Of a stretch of DNA of 64,000 nt, positions 1-9,334 are shown in pieces; position 1 is the stretch's first letter, and each line of letters starts with the position of its first letter. The DNA lies in the NCBI GenBank assembly GCA_016708265.1, contig JADJGA010000003.1:248001-312000 (forward strand). The letters run 5' to 3'. Position numbers and translations under genes: made by a program. The notes under the pieces were generated by a model, which saw only the letters and a program-made list of their open reading frames with translations, was not told the origin of the DNA and did no database searches. This DNA comes from Saprospiraceae bacterium. GTDB taxonomy: Bacteria > Bacteroidota > Bacteroidia > Chitinophagales > Saprospiraceae.

Positions 1-1523
1 TGATTTGCAAATCCTGAAACATTAGAACCACCGGTGGCAGTATTGCTGCTATGCCATTCAGGGTATGGATCGATATCCGCAAGATCCTGACTACCAACTA
101 TTGGTGCAAGATCAAATTTAAGGGCATCTAGATCCTGCTTGAAAGCTTTTCCGTTTCGGCTTATAACTTCCACTTCTATACCCAGTTTTATGGCATTTTC
201 TTTCAATTGAAGTGCAAGGCTTTTGCCGAATGGTTTTCCTGTTATGGTTATTGAAAATTTCAGTTCTTTCTTTTTTCCATTTATCATTTTATCCGGAATG
301 CCATTTCCATTTGTATCATTCCAACCTGCTCTCTTCAATAATGCGCTGGCTTCATCCAGGTTGAAATCTATATCAGACAGACTTTTGTCAAAATAATCCT
401 TTGCAGGATGAATTGGAGAAACTGCTTTTCTTTCATCTCCGGTACCAAATGTTTTTAAAAGCAGATCCACATCAATGAGCCTTGCAATTGCTTTTCTCAC
501 CAGTTTGTCTTTAAAAATCTCATTTCTGTTATTTATTAACACGGCAAAATATTGTGTTGACAAGGGGCTCAGGAAGTGAAACTTATCTTTATAAAGAGGA
601 TCATTTTTCATTTTGACAAAGTCATTTCCGAGTTCACCTGACAAAACATCAATATTTCCGCTTTTCAATTCAGTGAAGGATGTCATTTTATCAGGAATAA
701 CTTTAAAAATTATTTTTTCAGGGTTATTGGTAAGATAAGAATGGCGTTCAAGTTTTTCTACCCACCAGTTTTTTTTCTTCGAAAGGATTAAATAATTATT
801 TGCTGTCCAGCTTTCAAGTCTGTAAGGTCCAGCTCCTGAAACATGATCTCTCATGAAATAGGCGCTATTGATCCTGGATGCGAAACCACCTTTTGAATTC
901 AGACTGTCGAGTTTTGTTTTTGGAAATCCGGGATTTAGCAGGTCCTTTATTTCAAATGAACGCATTATCTTAAGTGAGTCATAGAAATACTCAGGAAAAA
1001 TTTCCATATTGGTAACCATCTCATCTGAAAGCATATAATCCTTCTCGGTAAATACCGAAAACTTCTTTGGATTATCCCGATCAATTTCGATATTTCGGAT
1101 CTTTGAATATAAAATCCTTAAAGCCGGATGAACTTCAACGCCCGGATTGAGTATCATTTTTACTGTAAAAAGATAATCATAAGCAGTTATAGGCGAACCA
1201 TTTTCCCATTCAGCTTCCTTTCTGAAACTGAGATTGTAACGGTATGTATTTCTGTATTTTCCTGTATCGATAATGATCTCATCAGGCAAATTTTCAAATA
1301 GAATAGCTGTGTTTTTTAATGTGACAGGGTCATAATCAGCAGCCTGAGTAAAAATATACTGATTAACCTGCCGCTCAATATCAGCATTTCTTTTTACAGG
1401 CAGGAGTGCCTGAGGTTCTCTGTTCAATCCTATGGTTACACTAAAGCCATTATCATCAGGTTTGTTGTTCATGCATGAACTGACAGAAAAGATCAATACT
1501 AAATAAATAAAATACTTTTTCAT
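1..1523 (-). CDS. Oligopeptide ABC transporter substrate-binding lipoprotein (SBP_bac_5), partial
   Basis: I translated this reading frame by hand from the ATG at 1523 down to the window edge; it stays open throughout and is cut by position 1, so the C-terminus is missing. The protein starts with a short hydrophobic signal ending in a lipobox (S-V-S-S-C, Cys17), so it should be a lipoprotein of the periplasm or outer surface. Segments such as YDPVTLKNTAI, WENGSPITAYDYLFT, VSGAGPYRLESW, KNWWVEKLERHSYL and LVRKAIARLIDVD match the layout of family 5 extracellular solute-binding proteins (DppA/OppA type), which deliver peptides or similar solutes to an ABC permease. No permease genes are visible here, so the substrate is unknown. 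The family assignment is firm and the solute is a guess. Confidence 0.85.
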   Translation of the reverse strand, partial: MKKYFIYLVLIFSVSSCMNNKPDDNGFSVTIGLNREPQALLPVKRNADIERQVNQYIFTQAADYDPVTLKNTAILFENLPDEIIIDTGKYRNTYRYNLSFRKEAEWENGSPITAYDYLFTVKMILNPGVEVHPALRILYSKIRNIEIDRDNPKKFSVFTEKDYMLSDEMVTNMEIFPEYFYDSLKIMRSFEIKDLLNPGFPKTKLDSLNSKGGFASRINSAYFMRDHVSGAGPYRLESWTANNYLILSKKKNWWVEKLERHSYLTNNPEKIIFKVIPDKMTSFTELKSGNIDVLSGELGNDFVKMKNDPLYKDKFHFLSPLSTQYFAVLINNRNEIFKDKLVRKAIARLIDVDLLLKTFGTGDERKAVSPIHPAKDYFDKSLSDIDFNLDEASALLKRAGWNDTNGNGIPDKMINGKKKELKFSITITGKPFGKSLALQLKENAIKLGIEVEVISRNGKAFKQDLDALKFDLAPIVGSQDLADIDPYPEWHSSNTATGGSNVSGFAN

Positions 1524-1566
1524 TTTTCAGGATAATATGGATTTAAAACAAATTAATAAGAACCTC

Positions 1567-2562
1567 CTATTCTTCAGCCAGTTCTAAGAATTCCCATTTA
1601 GCATTATCAGTATTATATCTGAATTTGTAAACAGTCCGCATTACGTCACTGGCTGTTATCAGAGTATAACTGAATTCTCTTGTTTTGAGTATCATTACAC
1701 CATCTTCTATTTTGATGCGGTGAGCTTTGTTATAGCTGCCATTAGGTACATCAACAAGCGAAAATTCAAACCTAAGGTCATTTTTAAAGCCTCCTTTTTC
1801 ATTGATACCTACCGAATAAATTTCAGGCTTTCTGGCATATCCGAAATAGGCTCTTTTCCCGTCAATTCCTACGAACAACGCAATTCCAAGAGCATCAAAG
1901 TCATCAAAAGTATCAAGAATTTTTCCGGTTTGCGGATCAATCTGGAATACTTTACCGGTTTCCTTTTCATAAGAGGAACCTGCCACAGAAGTAGCATACA
2001 GCGATTTAGTTTCACAATCAAATCCGAGCCCAATGACACCATAGGGATTTTTTTGGGTCGGAGGATTCACCGATGGCAATCTGACAAATTCTTTCATCTC
2101 TCCTGTTGCATCATCAACTCTAAGTATCTTGTTCTGCTCAGCAGGGGGATTATGATCTAAACTTATATAAGGAACAGGACTGGTGTAAATGTTACCATTA
2201 TTATCCATCGTATAAAGACCTAAATATCCAAATCCATCCCATCCGGGTAGTTTTAGTATCTTTCCTGTACTGGCTTCAATAATCTTTAATCCCTTATTAT
2301 GCATATCCTGCTTCAAATCTATTGCATACGGGGGTTTAAGACCGTTATTTGCGGGGAAAGATGGATTCCGGGTGCAATCCACAAGTGCTATATTACCGGT
2401 ACTCATAGACTGACGGTTTTTTGCCCTGGAAGGCTTAACTGTTAAAAAGCCATATATTATTATACCAACAATTGCAATAATCAGAAAACCAACTATATAC
2501 AGTCCTTTCTTTTTAGTCTTTGGCTTGCTTTTTATGATATGTTTAGTTTTTTTTACTGCCAT
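1567..2562 (-). CDS. Membrane-anchored beta-propeller-like protein
   Basis: A 331-residue protein of unknown function. A very basic N-terminus (K-rich, residues 3-19) is followed by one hydrophobic segment (about residues 20-42), which predicts an N-in signal anchor with the rest outside the cytoplasm. The body has repeated phrases of the type GYLGLYTMDNNGNIYTS, GLGFDCETKSLYATS and VFQIDPQTGKILDTF, typical of NHL or SMP-30-like propeller blades that bind ligands or act as scaffolds. No catalytic residues can be named. It lies 43 bases downstream of the solute-binding lipoprotein start and on the same strand as both neighbours, so co-transcription with the 592-residue lipoprotein upstream is possible. 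Confidence 0.7.
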   Translation of the reverse strand: MAVKKTKHIIKSKPKTKKKGLYIVGFLIIAIVGIIIYGFLTVKPSRAKNRQSMSTGNIALVDCTRNPSFPANNGLKPPYAIDLKQDMHNKGLKIIEASTGKILKLPGWDGFGYLGLYTMDNNGNIYTSPVPYISLDHNPPAEQNKILRVDDATGEMKEFVRLPSVNPPTQKNPYGVIGLGFDCETKSLYATSVAGSSYEKETGKVFQIDPQTGKILDTFDDFDALGIALFVGIDGKRAYFGYARKPEIYSVGINEKGGFKNDLRFEFSLVDVPNGSYNKAHRIKIEDGVMILKTREFSYTLITASDVMRTVYKFRYNTDNAKWEFLELAEE

Positions 2563-2570
2563 ATTAATAA

Positions 2571-2612
2571 AGATAAAAGTTAAAAGATAAAAGTTAAAAG
2601 TTAAAAGTTAAT
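2571..2612. repeat. Short tandem repeat of AGTTAAAA/AGATAAAA units
   Basis: The intergenic gap holds about five imperfect 8-base units (agataaaa, agttaaaa) in a row between the start of the propeller gene and the stop of the lipoprotein gene. Slippage at such units is common. No function is apparent. Confidence 0.6.
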
Positions 2613-2629
2613 ACTGTAACAATTGACAA

Positions 2630-4408
2630 TTACTTTCTTATCGGTATAAATTTTGGACCAATAGTGCCCGGCCATGTTCTTACTTCCAGTTTTCCATCTG
2701 AAGCCTCCATTTTTGCCCAGCAATATTCGTTACCTGCACGTTTGTCATTATACATGCGGGGAACATACCAGATAATAATTTTTCCCTTATCAAGGCTTTC
2801 TGCCGGCTCCAGAAATTTTTCCGGTCCCTGTTTGTAATCGTAGCTACAGCAATCTCCGATGGTCACCATATCAGAGACGCCTTCATCTAAATCATCATGA
2901 AACCTTGAAACATATACAAAAGCTGCATCTCCCCTGCCCTTTTTACCGTATTGCCCATAGTCAGGTTCAATATAATATCCTGTACCACTATCGTTAGTCA
3001 GTTTCATCCAGTATCCTTCTTTTGAATATTTTGCATTGTTCTGGTCTGTCCATTGTTCCTTATCCCATTTCTGCCATGAATTACCGTTCCACATTGCGAA
3101 ATTTTCAGGACCATCTCCCACTTCAATGTCCATTCTGAATACCGGTTTATAAACTGCAGAATCATTACATCCTTTACCATGATTTACACCCATTATCCTG
3201 AAACTTCCGTCATCATAGAACTCAAATCTGCTCTGATATCTGTAATTGCACATAGCAGGCCAGATTGGGCTTCTGAAATCCTGAACAAATGCAAAGCCAC
3301 TTCCGGAATTCCTGTCATTTTTGATCTCCTCAATATATGGCCCGTTGAAAGCAACTACTGCTGCAGCACTGAACATAGGGCAACCTGTAGCATCACTATA
3401 GCCTACTCCGGGTTTATTGAGATAACTCACATGCCAATCTACGATTTTTGATGATCTGATAACTTTTTGATCCTTGTATTTTACATCAAAAACTTCAAGT
3501 CCGTCTGATCCTACTATCCTGTAATTCAATTTCCAGTCACCAAAAGCAGTATCACAGGTCTTTTCGCAAAAATGAGCCATAACGAATTCATTTTGAAGCT
3601 CCATTTCGGTGATCTTCTGATCCTTTTCGTTGCTTTCAGCCCATGCAAGTCCGGTCAGCTTCCAGTCTGTAAGATCAACAATTGACCAGACAGTCCTTTT
3701 ATTTTTCTTGTTGAAAAAAACAGGTCCCACACATAAATGCTTAGACCTTTCACATTTGGTGCTTATCATATTGATTTCAAGGCTATTCCTGGCTGACGAA
3801 ATATCATTCGGATCAAGATCAAGAGACTGAAACACTTCCGGGGAATTCAGTGCAATGTCTATAGCTATATTATAAAGCCTTTTATTTATCTCTGCTTCAG
3901 CGTCAATCAGATGTTTTATATTTGCAACAGTTCCTTTGCCAACATCCACCAAAGCAATTACAGAGCTGTTTGAATAATAATTATACATCAGAACCCTGAA
4001 ACAATCACCGGTTGCACACTGAACTCCTGCAGGTATTTCATCCTGTTTTGCCTCTCTGACGCTCATTATTTCATTTCTTAGTGGAGCTCCGTTTTCCCGA
4101 TGGTAAACATCGCGGATAAACTCCCTGTCAGAAAGTGCAATATCCTGTGCTTTCCTTTGCTTAGTATCTGTAAGTTCCTTTTCTTCCATCAACAATACCG
4201 GTGGATTCTTTTTCAGGGACTCTGTCATCAATTTGGAATAAGATTCCAACTGAGGAATTTTACTAATCATCATGGCTACAGGTATAGATTTCGCGAGGAC
4301 ATAGTGCTTTTGAACTGAATTACCTTTCCTGCTGTCTGTTTTACACGAAATTATCATCAGTACCAGGGATAACAATAAAACTTTATAAAGCTTCATTTTA
4401 AATTTCAT
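2630..4408 (-). CDS. Large lipoprotein of unknown function, faintly copper-amine-oxidase-like
   Basis: 592 residues, beginning with a lipoprotein signal (LVLMIISC, Cys22 as the likely acylated residue). The N-terminal third contains a charged stretch and the phrase GVQCATGDCFRVLMYNYYSN. The C-terminal half contains CNYRYQSRFEFYDDGSFRI and IIWYVPRMYNDKRAGNEYCWA. These vaguely recall the catalytic domain of copper amine oxidases (NY-D/E-Y cofactor region followed by FYQDG), but the third residue is Arg rather than Asp/Glu, and I cannot place the His-x-His copper ligands, so activity is doubtful. The protein is Cys-rich for a periplasmic protein. Treat it as an uncharacterised envelope lipoprotein. 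Confidence 0.65.
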   Translation of the reverse strand: MKFKMKLYKVLLLSLVLMIISCKTDSRKGNSVQKHYVLAKSIPVAMMISKIPQLESYSKLMTESLKKNPPVLLMEEKELTDTKQRKAQDIALSDREFIRDVYHRENGAPLRNEIMSVREAKQDEIPAGVQCATGDCFRVLMYNYYSNSSVIALVDVGKGTVANIKHLIDAEAEINKRLYNIAIDIALNSPEVFQSLDLDPNDISSARNSLEINMISTKCERSKHLCVGPVFFNKKNKRTVWSIVDLTDWKLTGLAWAESNEKDQKITEMELQNEFVMAHFCEKTCDTAFGDWKLNYRIVGSDGLEVFDVKYKDQKVIRSSKIVDWHVSYLNKPGVGYSDATGCPMFSAAAVVAFNGPYIEEIKNDRNSGSGFAFVQDFRSPIWPAMCNYRYQSRFEFYDDGSFRIMGVNHGKGCNDSAVYKPVFRMDIEVGDGPENFAMWNGNSWQKWDKEQWTDQNNAKYSKEGYWMKLTNDSGTGYYIEPDYGQYGKKGRGDAAFVYVSRFHDDLDEGVSDMVTIGDCCSYDYKQGPEKFLEPAESLDKGKIIIWYVPRMYNDKRAGNEYCWAKMEASDGKLEVRTWPGTIGPKFIPIRK

Positions 4409-4510
4409 TTGATTATTTTTGCTAAAGTAAAGTTTTTCTTATTATTTTCAATTTTATTTCCTAAGAATTAAAATATTTTTCAAAATTTATAACGATAACA
4501 ATATACAGTA

Positions 4511-5704
4511 ATGAATGAAAGCTACAGAAGTCTTTTTTATAAACACATTGGCCAGACAAGCCCCTTTCCTATAGGGATTGAAGTTGATAAAGCTGAAGGA
4601 GTTTATATAATAGATTCAAAAGGGAAAAAGTACATCGACATGATCAGCGGTATTTCAGTCAGTAACCTGGGACATGGAAATAAAAAAATAATCAAAGCCA
4701 TCAGTGATCAGGCCTCAAAATACATACATACAATGGTTTATGGTGAGCATATTCAGTCTCCGCAGGTAGAATTTGCTGCTAATCTAACTTCTTATTTGCC
4801 TGAACAATTAAACAATATATTTTACACCAATTCCGGTTCAGAAGCCGTTGAAGGGGCAATGAAGCTGGCCAAAAGATATACCGGCAGATATGAGATAATC
4901 GCTTGCAGGAACGGTTATCACGGAAATACTCACGGAGCGCAGAGCCTTATGGACAGGGAATATCTTTCTCAGAATTACAGACCTTTTGTGCCTGGGATTA
5001 GGTTCATAGAGTACAATAATATTGATTCTCTTGTAACGATCACAGAAAAAACTGCTGCAGTTTTTACTGAAGTGGTCCAGGGAGATATCGGGGTTAAGAT
5101 TGCTTCACAGGAATTCATGGTAGCGCTGCGAAAAAAGTGTGATGAAACGGGCACTTTGCTTGTTTTTGACGAGATACAAACGGGATTTGGAAGAACAGGA
5201 AAAATGTTTGCTTTTGAACATTACAATGTTTATCCTGATATAATGCTGATTGCAAAAGCTATGGCCGGAGGTATGCCCGCCGGTGCGTTGATTGCAGACA
5301 GGGAAAAATTGTCTGTATTCACTAAAGACCCTATACTTGGACTTATCAGCACTTTTGGAGGTCATCCTGTTTCAATAGCTGCTGCAGTGGCTTCATTATC
5401 AGAAATCGTAGAAGGAAATTATATCGAACAAGTTCCGGAAAAGGAAAAATTGATACATTCGCTGATCAGGCACCCTGCCATCAAGGATATCAGAAGCAAG
5501 GGGCTACTTATAGCCATTGACTTTGGAGACTCCGGAATTGTAAAAAAAGTGATGTCTGCAGCACAGGAAAAGGGTGTTCTTGTGGATTGGTTCCTTTATA
5601 ATGACCAATGTATTCGCCTGGCTCCTCCATTGGTAATTAGCACCGGAGAAATTCATTCTGCCTGCCAAATACTTTTGGAATCTATTGAGGAATCTGTAAA
5701 TTGA
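4511..5704 (+). CDS. Class III PLP-dependent aminotransferase
   Basis: 397 residues, the usual size for the acetylornithine/4-aminobutyrate aminotransferase family. Visible hallmarks are the phosphate-binding NSGSEAVEGAMKLA (about residues 107-120), the aromatic platform CRNGYHGNTHGA, the Asp of VFDEIQTGFGRTG (Asp220) that pairs with the pyridine nitrogen, and the Schiff-base lysine in IAKAMAGGMPAGA (Lys249). It transfers an amino group from a donor to a keto acid or aldehyde; the substrate cannot be read from sequence. It is transcribed divergently from the lipoprotein gene and lies 10 bases upstream of the NlpC/P60-like gene, so those two likely share a transcript. It could be an argD-type enzyme, but no arginine genes are nearby. 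Confidence 0.85.
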   Translation: MNESYRSLFYKHIGQTSPFPIGIEVDKAEGVYIIDSKGKKYIDMISGISVSNLGHGNKKIIKAISDQASKYIHTMVYGEHIQSPQVEFAANLTSYLPEQLNNIFYTNSGSEAVEGAMKLAKRYTGRYEIIACRNGYHGNTHGAQSLMDREYLSQNYRPFVPGIRFIEYNNIDSLVTITEKTAAVFTEVVQGDIGVKIASQEFMVALRKKCDETGTLLVFDEIQTGFGRTGKMFAFEHYNVYPDIMLIAKAMAGGMPAGALIADREKLSVFTKDPILGLISTFGGHPVSIAAAVASLSEIVEGNYIEQVPEKEKLIHSLIRHPAIKDIRSKGLLIAIDFGDSGIVKKVMSAAQEKGVLVDWFLYNDQCIRLAPPLVISTGEIHSACQILLESIEESVN

Positions 5705-5714
5705 ATTATTAAGT

Positions 5715-6473
5715 ATGAGAATATGTGAACTAAAAAATCTTCTTTTTATATCAGCTTTTACTTTGTTATTATCTACAGTGCTTGCTGGTCAACATGATAA
5801 AAACATTCCGGAATTTGCCAGTGGGCTTGTCGAAGATATTGACTGGCTTGACCTCGAAACCGGGGATCTGTTGCTATTCCAGAGCAAAACATTCAATGGA
5901 ATAATGACCCAGATAGGAACAGTTTCACCATATACTCATTGTGCTCTTGTGATCAGAAATCCTGATGGCAGCCTGTGGTTGACACATTCTACGGATAATG
6001 ATTATTATGGTCATAAAATACCGGTGATAAATGAACCAAAGGGCAGATCCGGCATCATACTGACCAAACTGACAGATCTGTTTATCTCAACCGATGGAAG
6101 AGAAACAGGTTTTTACAAACATATCTGGATCAGAAAATTCGATGAATCATGGGCAGAAAGGCCATCAAGGGAAAAATTGCTTGCATTATATGAAAAACAC
6201 AAAAAATATCCGTTTACAAAGTCAAAAATTCCGTTTATATTTTCTGCTATTGATTTTTCCATTTTAGGATACGATCTGTTATCCATACCCGATGATGAGT
6301 CATTTTTCTGTTCAGAATACCTTCATCACATCCTTAAAGAAGCAGGATATGCTATTACTGATGATCAGGCAAAAAATGAATATACTCCCAAAGATATCAG
6401 AGATCTTGAACCATATTATGACGCTAAAACAATAGTATTTATATTTGAAAATGGAATGTACAGGTTGAATTGA
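5715..6473 (+). CDS. Permuted NlpC/P60-like (YiiX/DUF830) exported hydrolase
   Basis: 252 residues with an N-terminal signal peptide (about residues 9-25, ending near AGQ). The core has LETGDLLLFQ, then SPYTHCALV with a candidate catalytic His75, and later SFFCSEYLHHILKEAG with a candidate catalytic Cys199. His before Cys is the order expected of circularly permuted papain-like NlpC/P60 folds (YiiX, YaeF, poxvirus G6R). Members cleave amide bonds in peptidoglycan or lipids; the substrate here is not known. It follows the aminotransferase by 10 bases. Confidence 0.75.
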   Translation: MRICELKNLLFISAFTLLLSTVLAGQHDKNIPEFASGLVEDIDWLDLETGDLLLFQSKTFNGIMTQIGTVSPYTHCALVIRNPDGSLWLTHSTDNDYYGHKIPVINEPKGRSGIILTKLTDLFISTDGRETGFYKHIWIRKFDESWAERPSREKLLALYEKHKKYPFTKSKIPFIFSAIDFSILGYDLLSIPDDESFFCSEYLHHILKEAGYAITDDQAKNEYTPKDIRDLEPYYDAKTIVFIFENGMYRLN

Positions 6474-6515
6474 GGCAAAGGTGGAATTAAGCAAAGGTAG
6501 AATCACAGAAAAATC

Positions 6516-6523
6516 TATCTTTG
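6516..6523 (+). promoter_or_regulatory. Bacteroidota-type -7 box upstream of aspartate kinase
   Basis: TATCTTTG is an exact match to the TAnnTTTG consensus, 28 bases before the kinase ATG. I see no clear -33 TTTG partner. Confidence 0.5.
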
Positions 6524-6551
6524 CATCTTGATAAATTTTTAAAATCGAATC

Positions 6552-7865
6552 ATGAAAGTATTTAAATTCGGAGGAACGTCCATTGGAACAGCGGAAAGAA
6601 TGAAGAATCTCATTCCGCTGATCGGGAAAAATGACAATGCTATTGTTGTATTGTCAGCTATGAGCGGCACAACTGACAGACTGGTAAAACTTTCATCTTT
6701 GCTGTACAATGAAGAGAAAAATGAAGCATCTTCCTTATTAAATCAGATGCAGGATCAGTATCTTGAAGTTATTGCAGACCTCTATCTGGAAGAAAGTATA
6801 ATATCACAGGCAAATGATTTAATAAACAGTCACTTTGAATATCTCAGGAGCTTTACACTTGATATGTTCACACTTCTGGAAGAAAAGGCTGTTCTCGCGC
6901 AGGGGGAACTGATCTCAACTGCCCTGTTCCAGCTTCTTTGCAAGGAAAAAGGATTGAACTCGTGTTTGCTTCCAGCTCTGAATTTCATGAGAATTGATGA
7001 AAATGAAGAGCCTGACACCAGTTATATTCAAAGAAACATAAGCAAAGAGCTGCATGCTCATAAAGGATATAATATCTATATAACACAGGGATTTATATGC
7101 AGAAATGCATTTGGAGAAATTTACAATCTGAAAAGAGGAGGCAGTGACTACACAGCAACTCTGATAGGTGCTGCCATCAATGCAGAAGAAATTCAGATAT
7201 GGACTGATATTGATGGCATCCACAACAATGATCCGCGATTTGTAAAAAATACATTCCCGATCGATGAGCTGAACTTTGATGAAGCTGCTGAACTGGCTTA
7301 TTTTGGTGCAAAAATCCTTCATCCTACCTGTATTTTGCCTGCAAAAAACATGAAAATACCTGTGAGGCTTTTAAATACTCTCAATCCTGAAGCTCAGGGC
7401 ACCATTGTTTCGGATCAGTTAAAAACCAATACCACCATCAAAGCTATTGCCGGAAAAGACGGGATAATTGCAATAAATATCAGATCAGACCGAATGCTGC
7501 TCGCTTATGGTTTTCTCAGGGTGATTTTTGAAGTATTTGAACGGTACAGAACCCCTATAGATATGATCACTACCTCAGAAGTTGCAGTCTCATTGACAAT
7601 TGACAACCAGCAATACCTGAGTGAGATTATTTCCGAATTGCAGGAATTCGGATCGGTTGCAGTAGAAGATAATTTAAGTATAGTATGTATTGTTGGCAAT
7701 ATTTCACCTGAAAATCAGGGGTATGCTTTCAGGATTTTTGAAAGCATTAAAGATATTCCAATCAGGATGATCTCTTATGGAGGAAGCAAAAATAATATTT
7801 CAATTCTGGTGAAAACTGAATTGAAATCAGAAACTTTAAATTCACTAAACAAGGGTTTGTTCTAG
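6552..7865 (+). CDS. lysC: Aspartate kinase
   Basis: 437 residues. It opens with MKVFKFGGTSIGTAERM, the phosphate-binding signature of the amino acid kinase fold, and carries LKRGGSDYTATLIGAAINAEEIQIWTDIDG-type nucleotide-binding segments near residues 195-225. The C-terminal 140 residues have the alternating pattern of tandem ACT domains (for example IDMITTSEVAVSLTID), the usual site of feedback control by lysine or threonine. The enzyme phosphorylates aspartate, the first step to lysine, threonine, methionine and diaminopimelate. Diaminopimelate decarboxylase follows 104 bases later on the same strand, which fits a lysine/cell-wall pathway pairing. No fused homoserine dehydrogenase domain is present. 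Confidence 0.93.
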   Translation: MKVFKFGGTSIGTAERMKNLIPLIGKNDNAIVVLSAMSGTTDRLVKLSSLLYNEEKNEASSLLNQMQDQYLEVIADLYLEESIISQANDLINSHFEYLRSFTLDMFTLLEEKAVLAQGELISTALFQLLCKEKGLNSCLLPALNFMRIDENEEPDTSYIQRNISKELHAHKGYNIYITQGFICRNAFGEIYNLKRGGSDYTATLIGAAINAEEIQIWTDIDGIHNNDPRFVKNTFPIDELNFDEAAELAYFGAKILHPTCILPAKNMKIPVRLLNTLNPEAQGTIVSDQLKTNTTIKAIAGKDGIIAINIRSDRMLLAYGFLRVIFEVFERYRTPIDMITTSEVAVSLTIDNQQYLSEIISELQEFGSVAVEDNLSIVCIVGNISPENQGYAFRIFESIKDIPIRMISYGGSKNNISILVKTELKSETLNSLNKGLF

Positions 7866-7969
7866 CCAACATTCTGAAATTTGTATTTAAGAATTTTCAG
7901 TTTGCTGCACGATATCACAATTGGATTAAAATTTAATAAAAAACTTCTTTATTAAAGATAAGATATAAT

Positions 7970-9130
7970 ATGTTTACAGAAAATCAAATTAAAGCATTTG
8001 AAAATATAAAGACCCCATTTTATTTTTACGATATTGATCTTTTGACAAGGACCTTAGATAAACTAAAATCGGCATCTGAAAAAACCGGCTATAAAATTCA
8101 CTATGCTGTAAAAGCAAATGCTCAGCCAAAAATATTAAAGCTTATTTCATCTTACGGATTCGGTGCAGATTGTGTTAGTGGAAATGAAATCATTGCAGCA
8201 ACGGAAAATGGTTTTCCCCCCGATAAAATTGCATTTGCCGGAGTAGGAAAAACAGATGAAGAAATAGAATATGCGATTCAAAATGATATTTTCTCACTTA
8301 ACTGTGAATCCTTTGCTGAGCTTGAGATCATACAACAACTGGCTGAAAAGGCAAAAAAAACAGCAAAAATAGCTTTACGAATTAATCCCAACCTGAATCC
8401 CAATACCCATCATTATATTACTACCGGTCTGGAAGAAAATAAATTTGGCATCAACCTCTGGGAACTTGAAAAGCTCATCACAGATCTCAAATCATTCAAT
8501 TATCTTGAACTGACCGGATTGCATTTTCACCTCGGCTCTCAGATCACTGACCTCTCTGTTTTCCGTTCACTATGCATGAAAGTAAATAACATTCAAAATC
8601 AATTATTAAAAAAACAGATAAAACTGCCTCATCTCAACCTTGGGGGTGGACTTGGAATCGATTATCATAAACCAGATGAACATTCGATTCCCAATTTTGA
8701 GTTGTATTTCAATATCTTCAAAAAATTCCTGGAGCCAATACCTGGTCAATCTGTTCACTTTGAACCCGGAAGGGCAGTTACAGGACAGTGTGGCAGTCTG
8801 ATAAGCCGTGTTTTATTTGTAAAAAAAGGAATAACTACCGATTTTGCCATAATGGATGCCGGAATGACAGAACTTATCCGGCCAGCATTATATCAGGCAT
8901 TCCATAAAATTGAAAATATCACTGCAAGAGTCCCTGACAAAATAAAAAAATATGATGTTGTCGGACCGATATGTGAGTCCAGTGATTGTTTCGGCAAGAG
9001 CATAGAATTGCCTGAAACAGCGAGAGGCGATCTTATTGCTATCCGGTCAACCGGTGCTTATGGAGAAGTGATGAGTTCATCCTACAATCTAAGAGATAAA
9101 GCAGGAAGTTATTTCTCTGATGAGATATAA
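7970..9130 (+). CDS. lysA: Diaminopimelate decarboxylase
   Basis: 386 residues, slightly shorter than E. coli LysA. The PLP lysine is Lys48 in YAVKANAQP. HFHLGSQI, the glycine-rich LGGGLGIDY, the phosphate-binding EPGRAV and the C-terminal active-site GPICESSDCFGKS are all present. The enzyme decarboxylates meso-diaminopimelate to L-lysine. It follows the aspartate kinase, so this locus carries the first and last enzymes of lysine synthesis while the middle steps lie elsewhere. Confidence 0.94.
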   Translation: MFTENQIKAFENIKTPFYFYDIDLLTRTLDKLKSASEKTGYKIHYAVKANAQPKILKLISSYGFGADCVSGNEIIAATENGFPPDKIAFAGVGKTDEEIEYAIQNDIFSLNCESFAELEIIQQLAEKAKKTAKIALRINPNLNPNTHHYITTGLEENKFGINLWELEKLITDLKSFNYLELTGLHFHLGSQITDLSVFRSLCMKVNNIQNQLLKKQIKLPHLNLGGGLGIDYHKPDEHSIPNFELYFNIFKKFLEPIPGQSVHFEPGRAVTGQCGSLISRVLFVKKGITTDFAIMDAGMTELIRPALYQAFHKIENITARVPDKIKKYDVVGPICESSDCFGKSIELPETARGDLIAIRSTGAYGEVMSSSYNLRDKAGSYFSDEI

Positions 9131-9243
9131 AAATTTGCTTAATTAATTGATAAACCCTTTTGGATTAAATATTACTTTATATTTCCAATTAGAATAATAG
9201 TCCATTTAGATAAGTATTAAATAATTATCAAAACAAAGCTCAT

Positions 9244-9277
9244 TTTGTTTTTAGTGTGAATAATGCTGTTAAATTTG
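9244..9277 (+). promoter_or_regulatory. Promoter upstream of the PEP-synthase-like gene
   Basis: TTTG at 9244-9247 and TAAATTTG at 9270-9277 are separated by 22 bases, matching the Bacteroidota -33/-7 arrangement. The ATG lies 57 bases downstream. Confidence 0.5.
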
Positions 9278-9334
9278 CTCTTATAGATTCATGATTTTAT
9301 TATTTATTAAAATTACAAACCATAATAATTCAGA

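Noticed and set aside
2630..4408. Functional copper amine oxidase
   Set aside because: The cofactor site reads NYRY instead of NY(D/E)Y, and the His-x-His copper ligands could not be found.
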